A stretch of 64,000 nt of DNA from Candidatus Schekmanbacteria bacterium (GTDB lineage: Bacteria > Schekmanbacteria > GWA2-38-11 > J061): the NCBI GenBank assembly GCA_016219965.1, contig JACRJM010000007.1, forward strand, positions 124,001 through 188,000, in the 5' to 3' direction. A program made the translations under genes and the position numbers. Positions 18,647-28,069 of this stretch are shown piece by piece. The notes beneath the pieces were generated by a model. It was not told the DNA's origin, did no database searches, and was given only the letters and a program-made list of their open reading frames with translations. The stretch's first letter is position 1. Each line of letters opens with the position of its first letter.

Positions 18647-19918
18647 TCAAAGTGCCTCTATAAGTGGAAAATAATATTTTTTCATTACTATATCCCAATC
18701 GTAAAATTCCGTAGCTCTTTTTCTCCCCTCATTCCCCATATTTATCATTAATCCTCTGTCATCCAAAAGTTGTTTCAATGCATTGCAAACCCCTTCAACA
18801 TCATTTGGTTTTACAAGAAATCCGGTCTTCCCATTTTCCACAATACCGCTTAATCCGCCAACGCTTGATGCAATTACCGGCTTCCCGCAGGCCATTGCCT
18901 CGACAGCAGTGATGCCAAAAGGCTCATGCCATGTTGAAGGGACCACGCATATATCTGCCATTTCATAAAGCATTGGAAGTTTTTCCTGATTCATCCAGTT
19001 TAAAAAGACAATGTGGTCACAAAAAGGTTTAGGTATCGCATCCATTGTCATATCAACGTCAGCAGTACAAAAAAGCATAAAATCATCTCTTGTTTCAAGA
19101 AGCTTCCTGCATGCCGCCTCTATTATTTTAAAACCTTTAGGCGGATAGGAAATTCTTCCCGTCATAAGTATCGCTGTCTTTTCCCCTTTCTTTTTATTCC
19201 CCGGCATAAAACGCAATGTGTCAACACCAGAAGGGAATACATTCACATTTGAGCTGATTCCATTTAGCAGGTCTTTTGTGAAAGGATTATAAACGATAAT
19301 TTCAGATGCACCTCCAAGAAGTTTTTTTGCAGTCTTCTGATATGAACCGGAATAAGCACCGCTTGAAAATATTTCCTGAGTATTTAACAGGTAAAACAGG
19401 TCATTTACATTGTAATTTAAATATACCCCGGCAAGCGCTTTAAAGAAGCTTCCTCCAGGGTATTTGCAATCTTTACATTGTTCAATATTCAAAAACAAAT
19501 TGTTAGTGCAATTTTCACCCCTGTTGTTGATGAGATTAAAGGTATAACAGAAAACTTCATATGCATAGAATCTGACAATAGTTTTATAATCTTCAAAAGC
19601 ACTGAGAAGCATCGGCTTCATATTATACCCATCCCCTATGAAAACAATATCAGGACTAAAGCCTTCAACAGCTCTTCTAAACCTTGAAGGAAGAGTATAT
19701 TTATTAAAAGAATATTTGTTGAAATTTATTTTTTCAACAGGGAACGGAAGAGATTCATCGATGACTCCCCGCGGTAAATAGTCAGGGAAATCAGGAACAA
19801 AAAGCTTTACTTCATATCCGCATTCACTAAATCTTGTAATGACTTCTTTGAGGTCAGTTGTCGCCCCTCCTGAAGGAGGCCACATAAACATAAGATCAAT
19901 AAAAGCTATCCGTTTCAT
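18647..19918 (-). CDS. Glycosyltransferase family 4 (tandem paralogue B)
   Basis: A 423-residue GT4 enzyme, paralogous to its downstream neighbour. It opens with 'FIDLMFMWPPSGGATTDL' and has the donor motif 'EPFGITAVEAMACGKPVIASSVGGLSG' near residue 330. The mid-protein cysteine group (CYTFN, CTNNLF, CKDCKY) is aligned in position with that of paralogue A, which suggests a conserved metal site or disulfides in this subgroup rather than chance. The product is predicted to be cytoplasmic, acting at the inner membrane. A 70-base gap separates it from the radical SAM gene upstream. Confidence 0.87.
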   Translation of the reverse strand: MKRIAFIDLMFMWPPSGGATTDLKEVITRFSECGYEVKLFVPDFPDYLPRGVIDESLPFPVEKINFNKYSFNKYTLPSRFRRAVEGFSPDIVFIGDGYNMKPMLLSAFEDYKTIVRFYAYEVFCYTFNLINNRGENCTNNLFLNIEQCKDCKYPGGSFFKALAGVYLNYNVNDLFYLLNTQEIFSSGAYSGSYQKTAKKLLGGASEIIVYNPFTKDLLNGISSNVNVFPSGVDTLRFMPGNKKKGEKTAILMTGRISYPPKGFKIIEAACRKLLETRDDFMLFCTADVDMTMDAIPKPFCDHIVFLNWMNQEKLPMLYEMADICVVPSTWHEPFGITAVEAMACGKPVIASSVGGLSGIVENGKTGFLVKPNDVEGVCNALKQLLDDRGLMINMGNEGRKRATEFYDWDIVMKKYYFPLIEAL

Positions 19919-19988
19919 AAAATTACAAAAATAGTTAAATGGAAAAATGACTTTAAAATGAGGAAGATTTTTTTTTGGAGCAGGAATA

Positions 19989-21698
19989 TCACCGTTTTAT
20001 AAGGAAACAGTATATTTTAAGAAATGCTGTTGCAAGAATTCTCTTTATTGTTTTATTTACACCCTTCTCCCATGGAATAGTTACCTTCTTTTTTCCCATT
20101 TCAAGGTCCTGCTGGTAAAGTGCAGACCTTAACAATCCCATCTGCGCTAAGACAAGACAAGAAAAAGCTGCAAACTTAAAGCTTTTTTTAGAACTTATGT
20201 TAAGAAATCCTGCAACTTCTGTAGCAATCATTCTTAGCGTCCTGTTGCCGTCGCATCTTATATAAAATGACTGGAGAAAACGTATATATTGATACTGTTC
20301 AGTAAATCTTTCAAGCCTGGGCAGTGAAAATGACGCAAAATCCCATATGCCAGCCCATGCAGCATAAACCGCGATAAGCAGGTCATTGGGATCAAGTCTC
20401 TCCTGCGTGCGCATTGGAACGTCGTCAAGAAGAGAGTTAGGGACAAAATTTATGTTATGATGGAAACAGTCATCCCATGTATCTACAAGAACCATACCGA
20501 GACTGCGTGCATCCTCCATCAGCTGAGTTTTCGGATAAGCAGTTGAAAACTGCCCAATATAAATCGGGAAAGGCAGAGGATGAAAATGTTCAAGCCAGGG
20601 AAGGTCGTTAAGGAGTTTATCTATGAACTTAGATTGCATATAATAACCATTTATTGTTTCACCAGGATTAAATGCCATATAAGTAAAAAGAGGGAACATC
20701 CCGTACTTCTTCTGGAGCGCAGCAATCTCTTCTATAACAGCAAGACTTTCTTCTTTATGTATCTGGATGAAAGTTTCAGGATTTGCACTCTCAATGCCAA
20801 CTTCAAGCCCTATGCACCCTGATTTAGCCAAAAGCTCTATTAAATCTTTATTTTTCTGGACATGAGAAGCTCTTGTAAGCCCGGTCCATTTGACCTTCAA
20901 GCCTTCTCTCAGGATACCCTCGCAAAGTCCTATAACGTACTTCCTGTTTAGAAGGAAGTTGTCATCCCAGAAATGAAACTGGCATATGTTAAGGTCGGTT
21001 ATCGATTTCTTCATTTCCTCAATAACATTCTCCGGGTTTCTCCAGCGTACCTTTCCCATCCACATCAAAGGTGAAACGCAATATGTGCAGTTGTAGGGAC
21101 ATCCCCGTGAACCTACTATGGGCAGTCTTCTGCCGCCTACTACATGAAGCGGCGTTGAATAACAATCCATTGAAAGAAGATCCCATGCTGGGAACGGGAT
21201 AGTATCGAGATTATCTATAAGCGGTCTTGCAGGGGTCTGTATAAATTTCCCATCTTCTCTGAAAGCTACTCCGCTTATGTCATCAAACTTTCTGCTATCC
21301 TGTAATCTTTTAAGAACTTCAGTGAATGTAATTTCTCCCTCATGAAGAACGCATAAGTCTGAATACTCCGTAGCTTCCTCGGGACAAAGTGACGTATGAA
21401 CTCCGCCAAACACAATAAGAGCTTCAGGAATATGCACTTTTACTGCGCTGGCAATATTATATACAAATGGTGCCTGTGCAGTCCAAAATGAAAATCCAAC
21501 TACATCCCATTTTTCCTTGATTATTTCGCAAATCGTTTGAGAATAGTTCATATTCATTACATGAGCATCAAGGATCCTTACATCAATATCAGGAAGTTCT
21601 TGCCTTATATAGGAGGCAAGATACCCGATACCTAATGGCAAAATCCTTTTGTGACGCTCATTGCACGGTAAAGGCGGTTGAATTAAAAGTACTTTCAT
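19989..21698 (-). CDS. B12-binding-domain radical SAM protein with long C-terminal extension
   Basis: A 569-residue enzyme, the longest of three related ones here. The N-terminus 'KVLLIQPPLPCNERHKRILP' and 'LGIGYLASYIRQ' start a cobalamin-binding-type domain, with 'ALIVFGGVHTSLCPEEA' as the loop before the helix. The radical SAM motif is 'SRGCPYNCTYCVSPLMW' near residue 195. 'GIESANPETFIQIHKEES' follows. The last roughly 180 residues are extra and helical, ending in a basic, hydrophobic tail that may associate with the membrane. It overlaps the stop of the upstream GT gene by 4 bases (ATGA type), so it is translationally coupled. Function is inferred only at family level. Confidence 0.86.
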   Translation of the reverse strand: MKVLLIQPPLPCNERHKRILPLGIGYLASYIRQELPDIDVRILDAHVMNMNYSQTICEIIKEKWDVVGFSFWTAQAPFVYNIASAVKVHIPEALIVFGGVHTSLCPEEATEYSDLCVLHEGEITFTEVLKRLQDSRKFDDISGVAFREDGKFIQTPARPLIDNLDTIPFPAWDLLSMDCYSTPLHVVGGRRLPIVGSRGCPYNCTYCVSPLMWMGKVRWRNPENVIEEMKKSITDLNICQFHFWDDNFLLNRKYVIGLCEGILREGLKVKWTGLTRASHVQKNKDLIELLAKSGCIGLEVGIESANPETFIQIHKEESLAVIEEIAALQKKYGMFPLFTYMAFNPGETINGYYMQSKFIDKLLNDLPWLEHFHPLPFPIYIGQFSTAYPKTQLMEDARSLGMVLVDTWDDCFHHNINFVPNSLLDDVPMRTQERLDPNDLLIAVYAAWAGIWDFASFSLPRLERFTEQYQYIRFLQSFYIRCDGNRTLRMIATEVAGFLNISSKKSFKFAAFSCLVLAQMGLLRSALYQQDLEMGKKKVTIPWEKGVNKTIKRILATAFLKIYCFLIKR

Positions 21699-22864
21699 GC
21701 TAATTCCTTTAGCTCTGATATGACGCTATATAGTTTTTTCCCTAAAACATTTAAAGAGTAATTATTCACTATCTTTTCCCGCGCTTTTTCCCCCATATCT
21801 TTGCGCAGTTTCTCGTCAGTTATAAGCATTTCCATTTTCTTCAGAAACTCATCTTTGCCTGAAGCTAAAAAACCATCTTTCCCGTCATCAATGACGTAAA
21901 CATTCTCACCTGTCCTGCTTGCAATAACAGGCTTTCCTGAAGACATAAATTCAAACAGTTTTGTAGGACTCTTGGAATTGACCCACAGATCGTTTGACTG
22001 AATCATGGGTACCACTCCTATGTCTATCCCTGAAAGAAATTGAGGAACTTCATCCGGCTTTATAGTTCCAAGAACTTCTATCCCATCATTGTTATATACT
22101 GATTCAACAACTTTTTTTACTCTTCCCATATATTGTCCACCACCCAGTATTTTAAGCCTGATATTAGGATATTTGCTTCTTAGTGCTGAAAAGCAGTGAA
22201 GAAGAAATAACATATTATCAAAAATAACATCGCCCCATACAATCCCTGTCCAGGAGAACGTTATCGTATTTCCATCTTTTTTAGTAGAGTTATTATTAAA
22301 CTTCTCGTCATCAACACCTGTTGGAACGTAAAAAGTCCTGTCATTGACCTTAGACATTATATCAAGCAAACTGTGGCTCGCAACAACACAACCGAGAGCT
22401 TCTCCCGCATATTTCATGAGCACTTTATTATAATCCTCTGGGGCAATGTTCCCATAAGAATCTGACCTTGCAGGGATATCAAAGAAAAACCTGTTGAGCT
22501 CCCTGCTCTTATAAAGCGTTCCGTACTGGGCATCCCAGTCATCACAATCAAGTATATACCGGTTTCTTCCCAAACGTGAAAGCAGGAAAGGTATAGCTGC
22601 ATGGAAAAGAAGTTTCTGGACGTAAAATATATTTCCCTTTTCACCCAAAAGTCTCAAAAAAGCTTTTAAGGTCAACTGAATCTTTCTCCTGTCCCTTAGA
22701 GCATACATTGTCTCCTCGCTGTATTGAGGCGGGAGAAGGTGGTCTTTAAATGACAGAACTTCAGTTTCCATCCCCATTTTTTTTAAGACCGATGCAAAGT
22801 GATAACATCTTATTCTTACATGGGGATATTGGTATCCGCTATGTCCTATAAAAATAATCTTCAT
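21695..22864 (-). CDS. Glycosyltransferase, GT4-like (tandem paralogue C)
   Basis: A 389-residue GT-B protein. The N-terminus 'IIFIGHSGYQYPHVRIRCYHFA' and the donor-site region 'SKSPTKLFEFMSSGKPVIASRTG' define a GT4-like enzyme; the 'KLFEFM' block stands where the E-X7-E motif begins. 'FSWTGIVWGDVIFDNM' marks the start of the C-terminal domain. It resembles the next upstream gene throughout (same opening, same KSPTKLFE block), so this is a second tandem GT duplication in the operon. It overlaps both neighbours by 4 bases. Confidence 0.85.
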   Translation of the reverse strand: MKIIFIGHSGYQYPHVRIRCYHFASVLKKMGMETEVLSFKDHLLPPQYSEETMYALRDRRKIQLTLKAFLRLLGEKGNIFYVQKLLFHAAIPFLLSRLGRNRYILDCDDWDAQYGTLYKSRELNRFFFDIPARSDSYGNIAPEDYNKVLMKYAGEALGCVVASHSLLDIMSKVNDRTFYVPTGVDDEKFNNNSTKKDGNTITFSWTGIVWGDVIFDNMLFLLHCFSALRSKYPNIRLKILGGGQYMGRVKKVVESVYNNDGIEVLGTIKPDEVPQFLSGIDIGVVPMIQSNDLWVNSKSPTKLFEFMSSGKPVIASRTGENVYVIDDGKDGFLASGKDEFLKKMEMLITDEKLRKDMGEKAREKIVNNYSLNVLGKKLYSVISELKELA

Positions 22865-23994
22865 GGTTTTATTGTCTTTAATATCTGTGATAGTTTTTTT
22901 CCAAGAACATCAAGGGAATAATTCTCAGCCACATCTTTTTTGGCTTGTTCTCCAATTTTTACCCTCAAGCTATCATCTTTTATAAGAAGATTAATTTTCT
23001 CAACGAACTCATCCTCGCTGTTTCCAAGAAAACCGTTTTCTCCGTTTTTTATAATATGCGGTACCTCTCCAAAATCAGAAGATACTGTAGAAAGCTCCAT
23101 AGCCATGTATTCAAAAAGCTTTGTAGGACTTTTACTGCGCATCCATGTATCATTTTCATTATCCGGAATAAGAGGAAGCAGGCCTATATCCATGTTATTT
23201 AAAAGGTCATTCATTTTATCGGGTGAAATCCAGTCGTAAAATTGTATAGCACCGGGAAATCTCATTTTCATGGAATCAGATTTCACTTTATCGTAAAAAT
23301 ATCCTGATGCCGCAATACAAAGAGTAACTTTTTTTCCTGCCGGATTTATTTTTGAAAAACATCTCAACAGGAACATAACATTCTCATACATTACTTCACC
23401 CCAAATATTACCAGTCCAGATGAGATTCACTTCATTACCTGTTCTCCGGGTATTACGTGAAAATTTTTCTATATCAACACCTGTCGGGATATAATGGACG
23501 TTCCTGTTCCACACTGACAAGTAATCAGCCAGATAATGGCTCGAAGCTACGCAGGCTGCCGCATCTTCAGCAACCCTTTTAGTAACATTCTCAACCCCAT
23601 CAGTTCCGAAAAAAAACCTGTTAATATATCCCCTGTTGAAAAGAGGAGATCTGTCTATGTCCCAGTCATCATAGTCAAGAACAAAACTTCCTCCTGAAAG
23701 CTTTGTAAGAAAATATGGAGCTGCTGAATGATAATGCACTTTCTGTATATAAAATATTGCCCCGCTGTCTTTTAAAAGCCTGAGAAAGGCTCTGAAATTA
23801 AGGTAAAGCTTTTTCCTGTCTCTAATGCCCAGCATGTCTATACCTGAAAGGTTTGGAGCAAAGTCGTCTCTGAGAGATATTACCGATGATTCAATCCCGT
23901 ATTTTTTGACTTCCCGGGCAAAATGATAACATCGGACCCTTACATAAGGATAATCATAGCCGTTGATCCCGATGAATACTGTCTTCATACTCAA
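22861..23994 (-). CDS. Glycosyltransferase, GT4-like (tandem paralogue D)
   Basis: A 377-residue GT-B protein, paralogue of the downstream gene: 'FIGINGYDYPYVRVRCYHFA' at the start and 'RSKSPTKLFEYMAMELSTVSS' in the donor site. It is coupled to the ABC transporter ATPase gene by a 4-base ATGA overlap. Because it follows the exporter genes directly, it may act early on the glycan that the exporter carries. Sugar specificity cannot be read from the sequence. Confidence 0.85.
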   Translation of the reverse strand: MSMKTVFIGINGYDYPYVRVRCYHFAREVKKYGIESSVISLRDDFAPNLSGIDMLGIRDRKKLYLNFRAFLRLLKDSGAIFYIQKVHYHSAAPYFLTKLSGGSFVLDYDDWDIDRSPLFNRGYINRFFFGTDGVENVTKRVAEDAAACVASSHYLADYLSVWNRNVHYIPTGVDIEKFSRNTRRTGNEVNLIWTGNIWGEVMYENVMFLLRCFSKINPAGKKVTLCIAASGYFYDKVKSDSMKMRFPGAIQFYDWISPDKMNDLLNNMDIGLLPLIPDNENDTWMRSKSPTKLFEYMAMELSTVSSDFGEVPHIIKNGENGFLGNSEDEFVEKINLLIKDDSLRVKIGEQAKKDVAENYSLDVLGKKLSQILKTIKP

Positions 23995-25388
23995 CCTATC
24001 TTTATTCGTCCCTTGAAATATTTATAACGGCCTGTTAAATATTTCTTGGCAGATTCATTGTTATCGCGCAGATGCTGAAGTACCCTTCCACGATAAAAGG
24101 GATTGGAATTAATAACATTAATCCTTTCTCCTTCAACAAGAGCCTCAGCCGAAAAACTCACAGGAGGAAGAATATCATTGTTTTCGTTTTTACTCCCTGC
24201 CCCAATACACCCTGTGCCTGCATCACCTGACCAGATACAGTCCCAGTCGTCATCTACACTATCCCTGAATTTCGGGAAATTACCAATGTTCCCGTCTGAG
24301 CCTGACCATTCATCGTAATCATCAGAAAGCATTACATTAGCCTGTTGTTTTAATATATCAACAGGCGACCTCACTTCCATCTCAATCTCCCATTCTATAC
24401 AACTGCCTTCAAGAGTTATCTTCCATTCCTGTGCAATAGGCAATCCCATCCATTCTCCCCTTGCGAGAATCATGGAATTCTTATTCTCAAGGATTTTCCA
24501 CTCAGCCACGGAAGAATCATACCATTTCACAAATGACCGCATAGAAGTATAGCCGGAAAGCCCTTTTGTAAGCTCCCTTTCATTCCATAAAAGGATAAGT
24601 CTGCCGTTATTAACAATTACTTTCAGTTTGCCGCTTTCAATCTTCCCAATCCCCTTCTTGTCTCCAACTGACACCCAGTATCTGGAAATCACCTTTGAAG
24701 GCTCACCCTGAAGCACTGTCTTTCCTTTTTCAAGGAGGATTACTTTTGTGCATATATGCCTTATGATGTTTAGGTCATGGGAAACAAATATGAGAGTGTT
24801 TCCCTTTTGCAGAAAATCTTCTATTGTGCGCAGGCATTTTGCCTGAAAAGACTGGTCACCTACTGCAAGCACTTCATCAACGAGAAGTATTTCCGGATCT
24901 ACATGTACGGCAACAGCAAAACCAAGCCTGACAAACATTCCGGAAGAATAATTTCTAAGAGGCGTATCTATAAAATCAGCAATCCCCGCATATTCAACTA
25001 TGGAGTCAAAACGTTCCCTGATCTGTTTACCGGTTAACCCAAGTATTATCCCGTTAAGAAAAACATTCTCTCTTCCTGTCAAATCAGGATGGAAACCCGC
25101 TCCAAGCTCAAGAAGGCCTGCTATCTTTCCTTTTACCTTCAGGCTACCCTCAGTGGGAATAGTAACACCGCTCAAAATCTTTAATAACGTGCTTTTCCCT
25201 GCACCGTTATCACCGATTATCCCCACGGCATCACCCTTCTCAATTGTGAAATCAATATTCCTCAGCGCCCAGAACTCCTCCCCCTTATTTCTGCGGAATA
25301 ATCCGATAAAAAGGCTTTTTAGCAGCATCTGCCGTTCATGATATATTTTATAGTGTTTCCCGACATTTCTTGCTTCTACAACATTCAT
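23991..25388 (-). CDS. ABC transporter ATPase for polysaccharide export (Wzt/TagH-like) with novel C-terminal domain
   Basis: A 465-residue protein. The first 230 residues are a complete ABC domain: Walker A 'GDNGAGKST' (residues 59-67), signature 'YSSGMFVRLGFA', Walker B 'ILLVDEVLAVGD' and switch 'LIFVSHD'. This is the Wzt/TagH/RfbE subfamily that energises export of O-antigen, capsule or teichoic acid. The C-terminal 230 residues are not the usual Wzt immunoglobulin-like domain as far as I can tell; they are rich in W, D and G ('LILLWNERELTKGL', 'VKWYDSSVAEWKIL', 'ARGEWMGLPIAQEW', 'DWDCIWSGDAG'), suggesting a beta-rich carbohydrate-recognition module. It follows the permease gene by 28 bases. 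Confidence 0.88.
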   Translation of the reverse strand: MNVVEARNVGKHYKIYHERQMLLKSLFIGLFRRNKGEEFWALRNIDFTIEKGDAVGIIGDNGAGKSTLLKILSGVTIPTEGSLKVKGKIAGLLELGAGFHPDLTGRENVFLNGIILGLTGKQIRERFDSIVEYAGIADFIDTPLRNYSSGMFVRLGFAVAVHVDPEILLVDEVLAVGDQSFQAKCLRTIEDFLQKGNTLIFVSHDLNIIRHICTKVILLEKGKTVLQGEPSKVISRYWVSVGDKKGIGKIESGKLKVIVNNGRLILLWNERELTKGLSGYTSMRSFVKWYDSSVAEWKILENKNSMILARGEWMGLPIAQEWKITLEGSCIEWEIEMEVRSPVDILKQQANVMLSDDYDEWSGSDGNIGNFPKFRDSVDDDWDCIWSGDAGTGCIGAGSKNENNDILPPVSFSAEALVEGERINVINSNPFYRGRVLQHLRDNNESAKKYLTGRYKYFKGRIKIG

Positions 25389-25416
25389 TGAAATTCCCGT
25401 GTATGCTGAATCAAAT

Positions 25417-26211
25417 TTAAATCAAATCTGCAAAGGCTGGCTCACATCGTTTAAAGACAATAAATCCTGCAAAAAAAATTATCAGGCAGGAAATTAAGGT
25501 TGATACTACAAGAGATAAATCCGGCAGTTTACCGTCAAGAAGGATATTCCTGTAAAAAGTTATTATACCGGCCATAGGATTAAGCATATATATTCCCATG
25601 AACCTTTCTGGCACCATACTGACAGGATAGAATACCGGTGAAAGGTAGAAAAGTATGAGAAGTGTTGCCTCAACTATATATTTAACATCCCTGAAATAAA
25701 CATTGAGTCCTGAAGTCAAAAGCACCATGCCGCTTAAAAATATCATCTGAAGTATCACAACAAGCGGAGAAAGAAGGACAAGAGCTGTAATCTTGATTTG
25801 AAATATCAGCAGAAAAATAAAAAGAAAAAGAAGTGAAAGACAGAAATTAACAAGATTTGCAATTATGACTGATATGGGAATTATCTCCCTTGGGAAGTAG
25901 ACCTTCTTTATAAGAGATGCATTATCAATAATGGAATTCGTTGCACCTGCGAGGGAAAGATTAAAAAACGTCCAGGGAATCAAACCGCAGAGTACAAAAA
26001 CTGAATAAGGAGAATCTGTTTTTACCCTGAAAACAAGAGAAAAAATAACACTCAGTACAACCATCATGAGAAGCGGATTCAGAAGTGCCCATAGAAAGCC
26101 AAGTGTTGCGCTCTTATATCTTACTTTCAGGTCTTTTTTAGCAAGTGATAAAACAAGCTCAAAATAGTGGATCGCATTTAACCGCTGGCTTGATATATTG
26201 GTTTTATCCAT
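25417..26211 (-). CDS. ABC-2 type polysaccharide export permease (Wzm-like)
   Basis: A 264-residue membrane protein with six predicted helices and the ABC2_membrane/Wzm pattern: an N-terminal amphipathic stretch 'LVLSLAKKDLKVRYKSATLG' followed by 'FLWALLNPLLMMVVLSVIFS'. The C-terminal 'LNPMAGIITFYRNILLDG' is also standard for Wzm and TagG. With the ATPase just downstream it forms the exporter for an undecaprenyl-linked glycan. It is the first gene of the minus-strand series and is preceded by a candidate promoter at 26273-26301. Confidence 0.9.
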   Translation of the reverse strand: MDKTNISSQRLNAIHYFELVLSLAKKDLKVRYKSATLGFLWALLNPLLMMVVLSVIFSLVFRVKTDSPYSVFVLCGLIPWTFFNLSLAGATNSIIDNASLIKKVYFPREIIPISVIIANLVNFCLSLLFLFIFLLIFQIKITALVLLSPLVVILQMIFLSGMVLLTSGLNVYFRDVKYIVEATLLILFYLSPVFYPVSMVPERFMGIYMLNPMAGIITFYRNILLDGKLPDLSLVVSTLISCLIIFFAGFIVFKRCEPAFADLI

Positions 26212-26272
26212 TAATTTAAATTGTTGGTATTAGCAATTTCCTATCCAAATATCAGAAATTAATTATGATTAA

Positions 26273-26301
26273 ATTATATTAGCTACAATCTTTAAAGTAA
26301 A
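26273..26301 (-). promoter_or_regulatory. Candidate sigma-70 promoter of the glycan operon
   Basis: On the minus strand a TTTACT (26301-26296) lies 17 bases from a perfect TATAAT (26278-26273). The transcript would start near 26266, about 55 bases before the permease ATG. The -35 has 4 of 6 consensus bases. In so AT-rich a region chance matches are common, so confidence is moderate. Confidence 0.4.
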
Positions 26302-26346
26302 TCTATGTTTGATTTGAAATAAGGTAAATATTGGTGGATATGCCGG

Positions 26347-26973
26347 TCACTCGGACTCAAGCTGTTTTATAAATGCATCGTTCATGAAATTATCCATCCA
26401 TAACCTGTAGGGGATGTCGGTATCTTTCAGTCTTATACCGAGGAAATACCAGTTTTTCTTCTTATCATTGTACATCGCTTCTTTAACCTTAATTTCCTTT
26501 TCAGCATTATCAATTGCAGTTCTTCTGCCTGCCAAAAACGCCGGTTTCCAATTATTATAATAATTCCAACCGGTATTATGAGAAGGAAAATACGGGACCA
26601 CTGAATAATAGCGCATAACCTCATCTTTCCGTTTCTTTGAAGATTCAAAGTCCTGCTTTGCGCTTATAAGTTCATTCTTATAGGATTCTATTTTGTTATT
26701 CCAATAATTCCACAGATCAAAAGCACTTTGTTTTATTTTAGTGTGTTTCTCAGATAATTGTTCACTGTAATCTTCACCTTTATATTCATTTTCGAGTATC
26801 AGATTATTTTTTTCAGTCCCGGCTCTCTCTTTTATTATAATCACACCAGACATGTTTTCAGGAGGCATACTGGTAAAATTCCATACACCATTTTTGTCCT
26901 GCCATTGGTATATATCAGCAGATGTAATGTATGCGAACATTATAAAAAGCACACCCATCATCAAAGTTTTCAT
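26347..26973 (-). CDS. DUF4124 domain protein, secreted
   Basis: A 208-residue protein with an N-terminal signal-like segment (MKTLMMGVLFIMFAYITSA) followed immediately by 'DIYQWQDKNGVWNFTSMPPE', the compact DUF4124 motif (Y-x-W-x-D-x-x-G). The rest is charged and helical ('QDFESSKKRKDEVMRYY', 'DNAEKEIKVKEAMYNDKKKN') and probably forms a coiled coil. DUF4124 proteins are envelope proteins of unknown function. It stands alone, with 135 bases to the permease gene and 193 bases to the dppB-like gene. No function can be assigned. Confidence 0.65.
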   Translation of the reverse strand: MKTLMMGVLFIMFAYITSADIYQWQDKNGVWNFTSMPPENMSGVIIIKERAGTEKNNLILENEYKGEDYSEQLSEKHTKIKQSAFDLWNYWNNKIESYKNELISAKQDFESSKKRKDEVMRYYSVVPYFPSHNTGWNYYNNWKPAFLAGRRTAIDNAEKEIKVKEAMYNDKKKNWYFLGIRLKDTDIPYRLWMDNFMNDAFIKQLESE

Positions 26974-27166
26974 AAATTACAATCCTTGCCATTCCTATTA
27001 TTTATTATAATTAATCAAAGCATTTATTTCCAGCATGACAATCTATCATTATTTTTTTTATTTTAATGGCCACTGCTCACAATTTGATTTTACAACCTGT
27101 ACCCATATGAATTATTCTTATCACTGAAAAGATAATTAAAAATTCAATCAGGTAAATAAATAACTA

Positions 27167-28069
27167 ATGGGAATGTATTGTATAAGGAGGGTTCTTCTTG
27201 CGATCCCGGTAATTGCCGGCGTTACGATTCTGGTGTTTTTTGTAATACATCTGGTACCCGGCGACCCGGTGCAGATGATGTTAGGGGATAATGCTTCAAC
27301 TGCGGATATTGAAGAACTGCGAACTGCTCTTGGGCTCAATGATCCTTTGCCCTTACAATTCAAGAATTTCATAGTCAGCATTTTCGATGGAAATCTCGGC
27401 AGGTCAATAATGACGAGACGCCCGGTAATGGAATCAATAAGGGAAAGAATCCCGTCCACAATCATGCTTGCCTTGGGTGCCCTTGCAGTGGCTTTAACAA
27501 TTGCTGTTCCCATAGGGACGATTTCCGCATGGAAACGAAACAGCGCAATAGACGGGATATCGAGAATCATTTCTCTGCTCGGTATCTCTGTCCCAAATTT
27601 CTGGCTTGGGCCAATGCTCATAATCATCTTTTATATAAAACTGAGCCTTTTTTCTATTTCAGGAATTATGCTGCCGGCAATTACTCTCGGCGCAGGAATG
27701 GCAGCCATCACTACACGTATGATACGTTCAACCCTTATTGATGTTATGGCTGAAAATTACGTGACTACCGCAAAATCAAAGGGTCTCTCGAATGCCATCA
27801 TAATGATCAAGCATGCACTGAAAAATGCTCTTTTGCCTGTTGTGACAATCGTGGGGCTGCAATTCGGTGCCCTTCTTTCAGGCGCAATAATAGTGGAAAC
27901 CATATTCTCCTGGCCCGGCATCGGAATGCTCACCATAGAGGCAATAACAAGGCGTGACTATCCTATGGTCCAGGGATGCATCCTTGTAATCTCATGTTGT
28001 TATGTATTGATAAATCTGCTGACTGATATTGCTTACGGAATTCTTGACCCGAGAATAAGATATGACTAA
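27167..28069 (+). CDS. dppB: Peptide/oligopeptide ABC transporter permease, DppB/OppB type
   Basis: A 300-residue membrane protein with six helices. The N-terminus 'YCIRRVLLAIPVIAGVTILVFF' and 'HLVPGDPVQMMLG' are hallmarks of the DppB/OppB/NikB family, and 'TAKSKGLSNAIIMIKHALKNALLP' is the EAA loop that docks with the ATPase. It forms a heterodimer with the next gene, whose start lies 8 bases inside its end. No substrate-binding protein or ATPase gene is adjacent. Because nagZ follows, import of muropeptides for wall recycling is possible, but this is inference. A second ATG at 27173 is an alternative start. Confidence 0.88.
   Translation: MGMYCIRRVLLAIPVIAGVTILVFFVIHLVPGDPVQMMLGDNASTADIEELRTALGLNDPLPLQFKNFIVSIFDGNLGRSIMTRRPVMESIRERIPSTIMLALGALAVALTIAVPIGTISAWKRNSAIDGISRIISLLGISVPNFWLGPMLIIIFYIKLSLFSISGIMLPAITLGAGMAAITTRMIRSTLIDVMAENYVTTAKSKGLSNAIIMIKHALKNALLPVVTIVGLQFGALLSGAIIVETIFSWPGIGMLTIEAITRRDYPMVQGCILVISCCYVLINLLTDIAYGILDPRIRYD

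Noticed and set aside
27148-27627. Antisense reading frame opposite the dppB-like gene (159 codons)
   Set aside because: Mirror of a well-supported membrane protein gene; no motif of its own.
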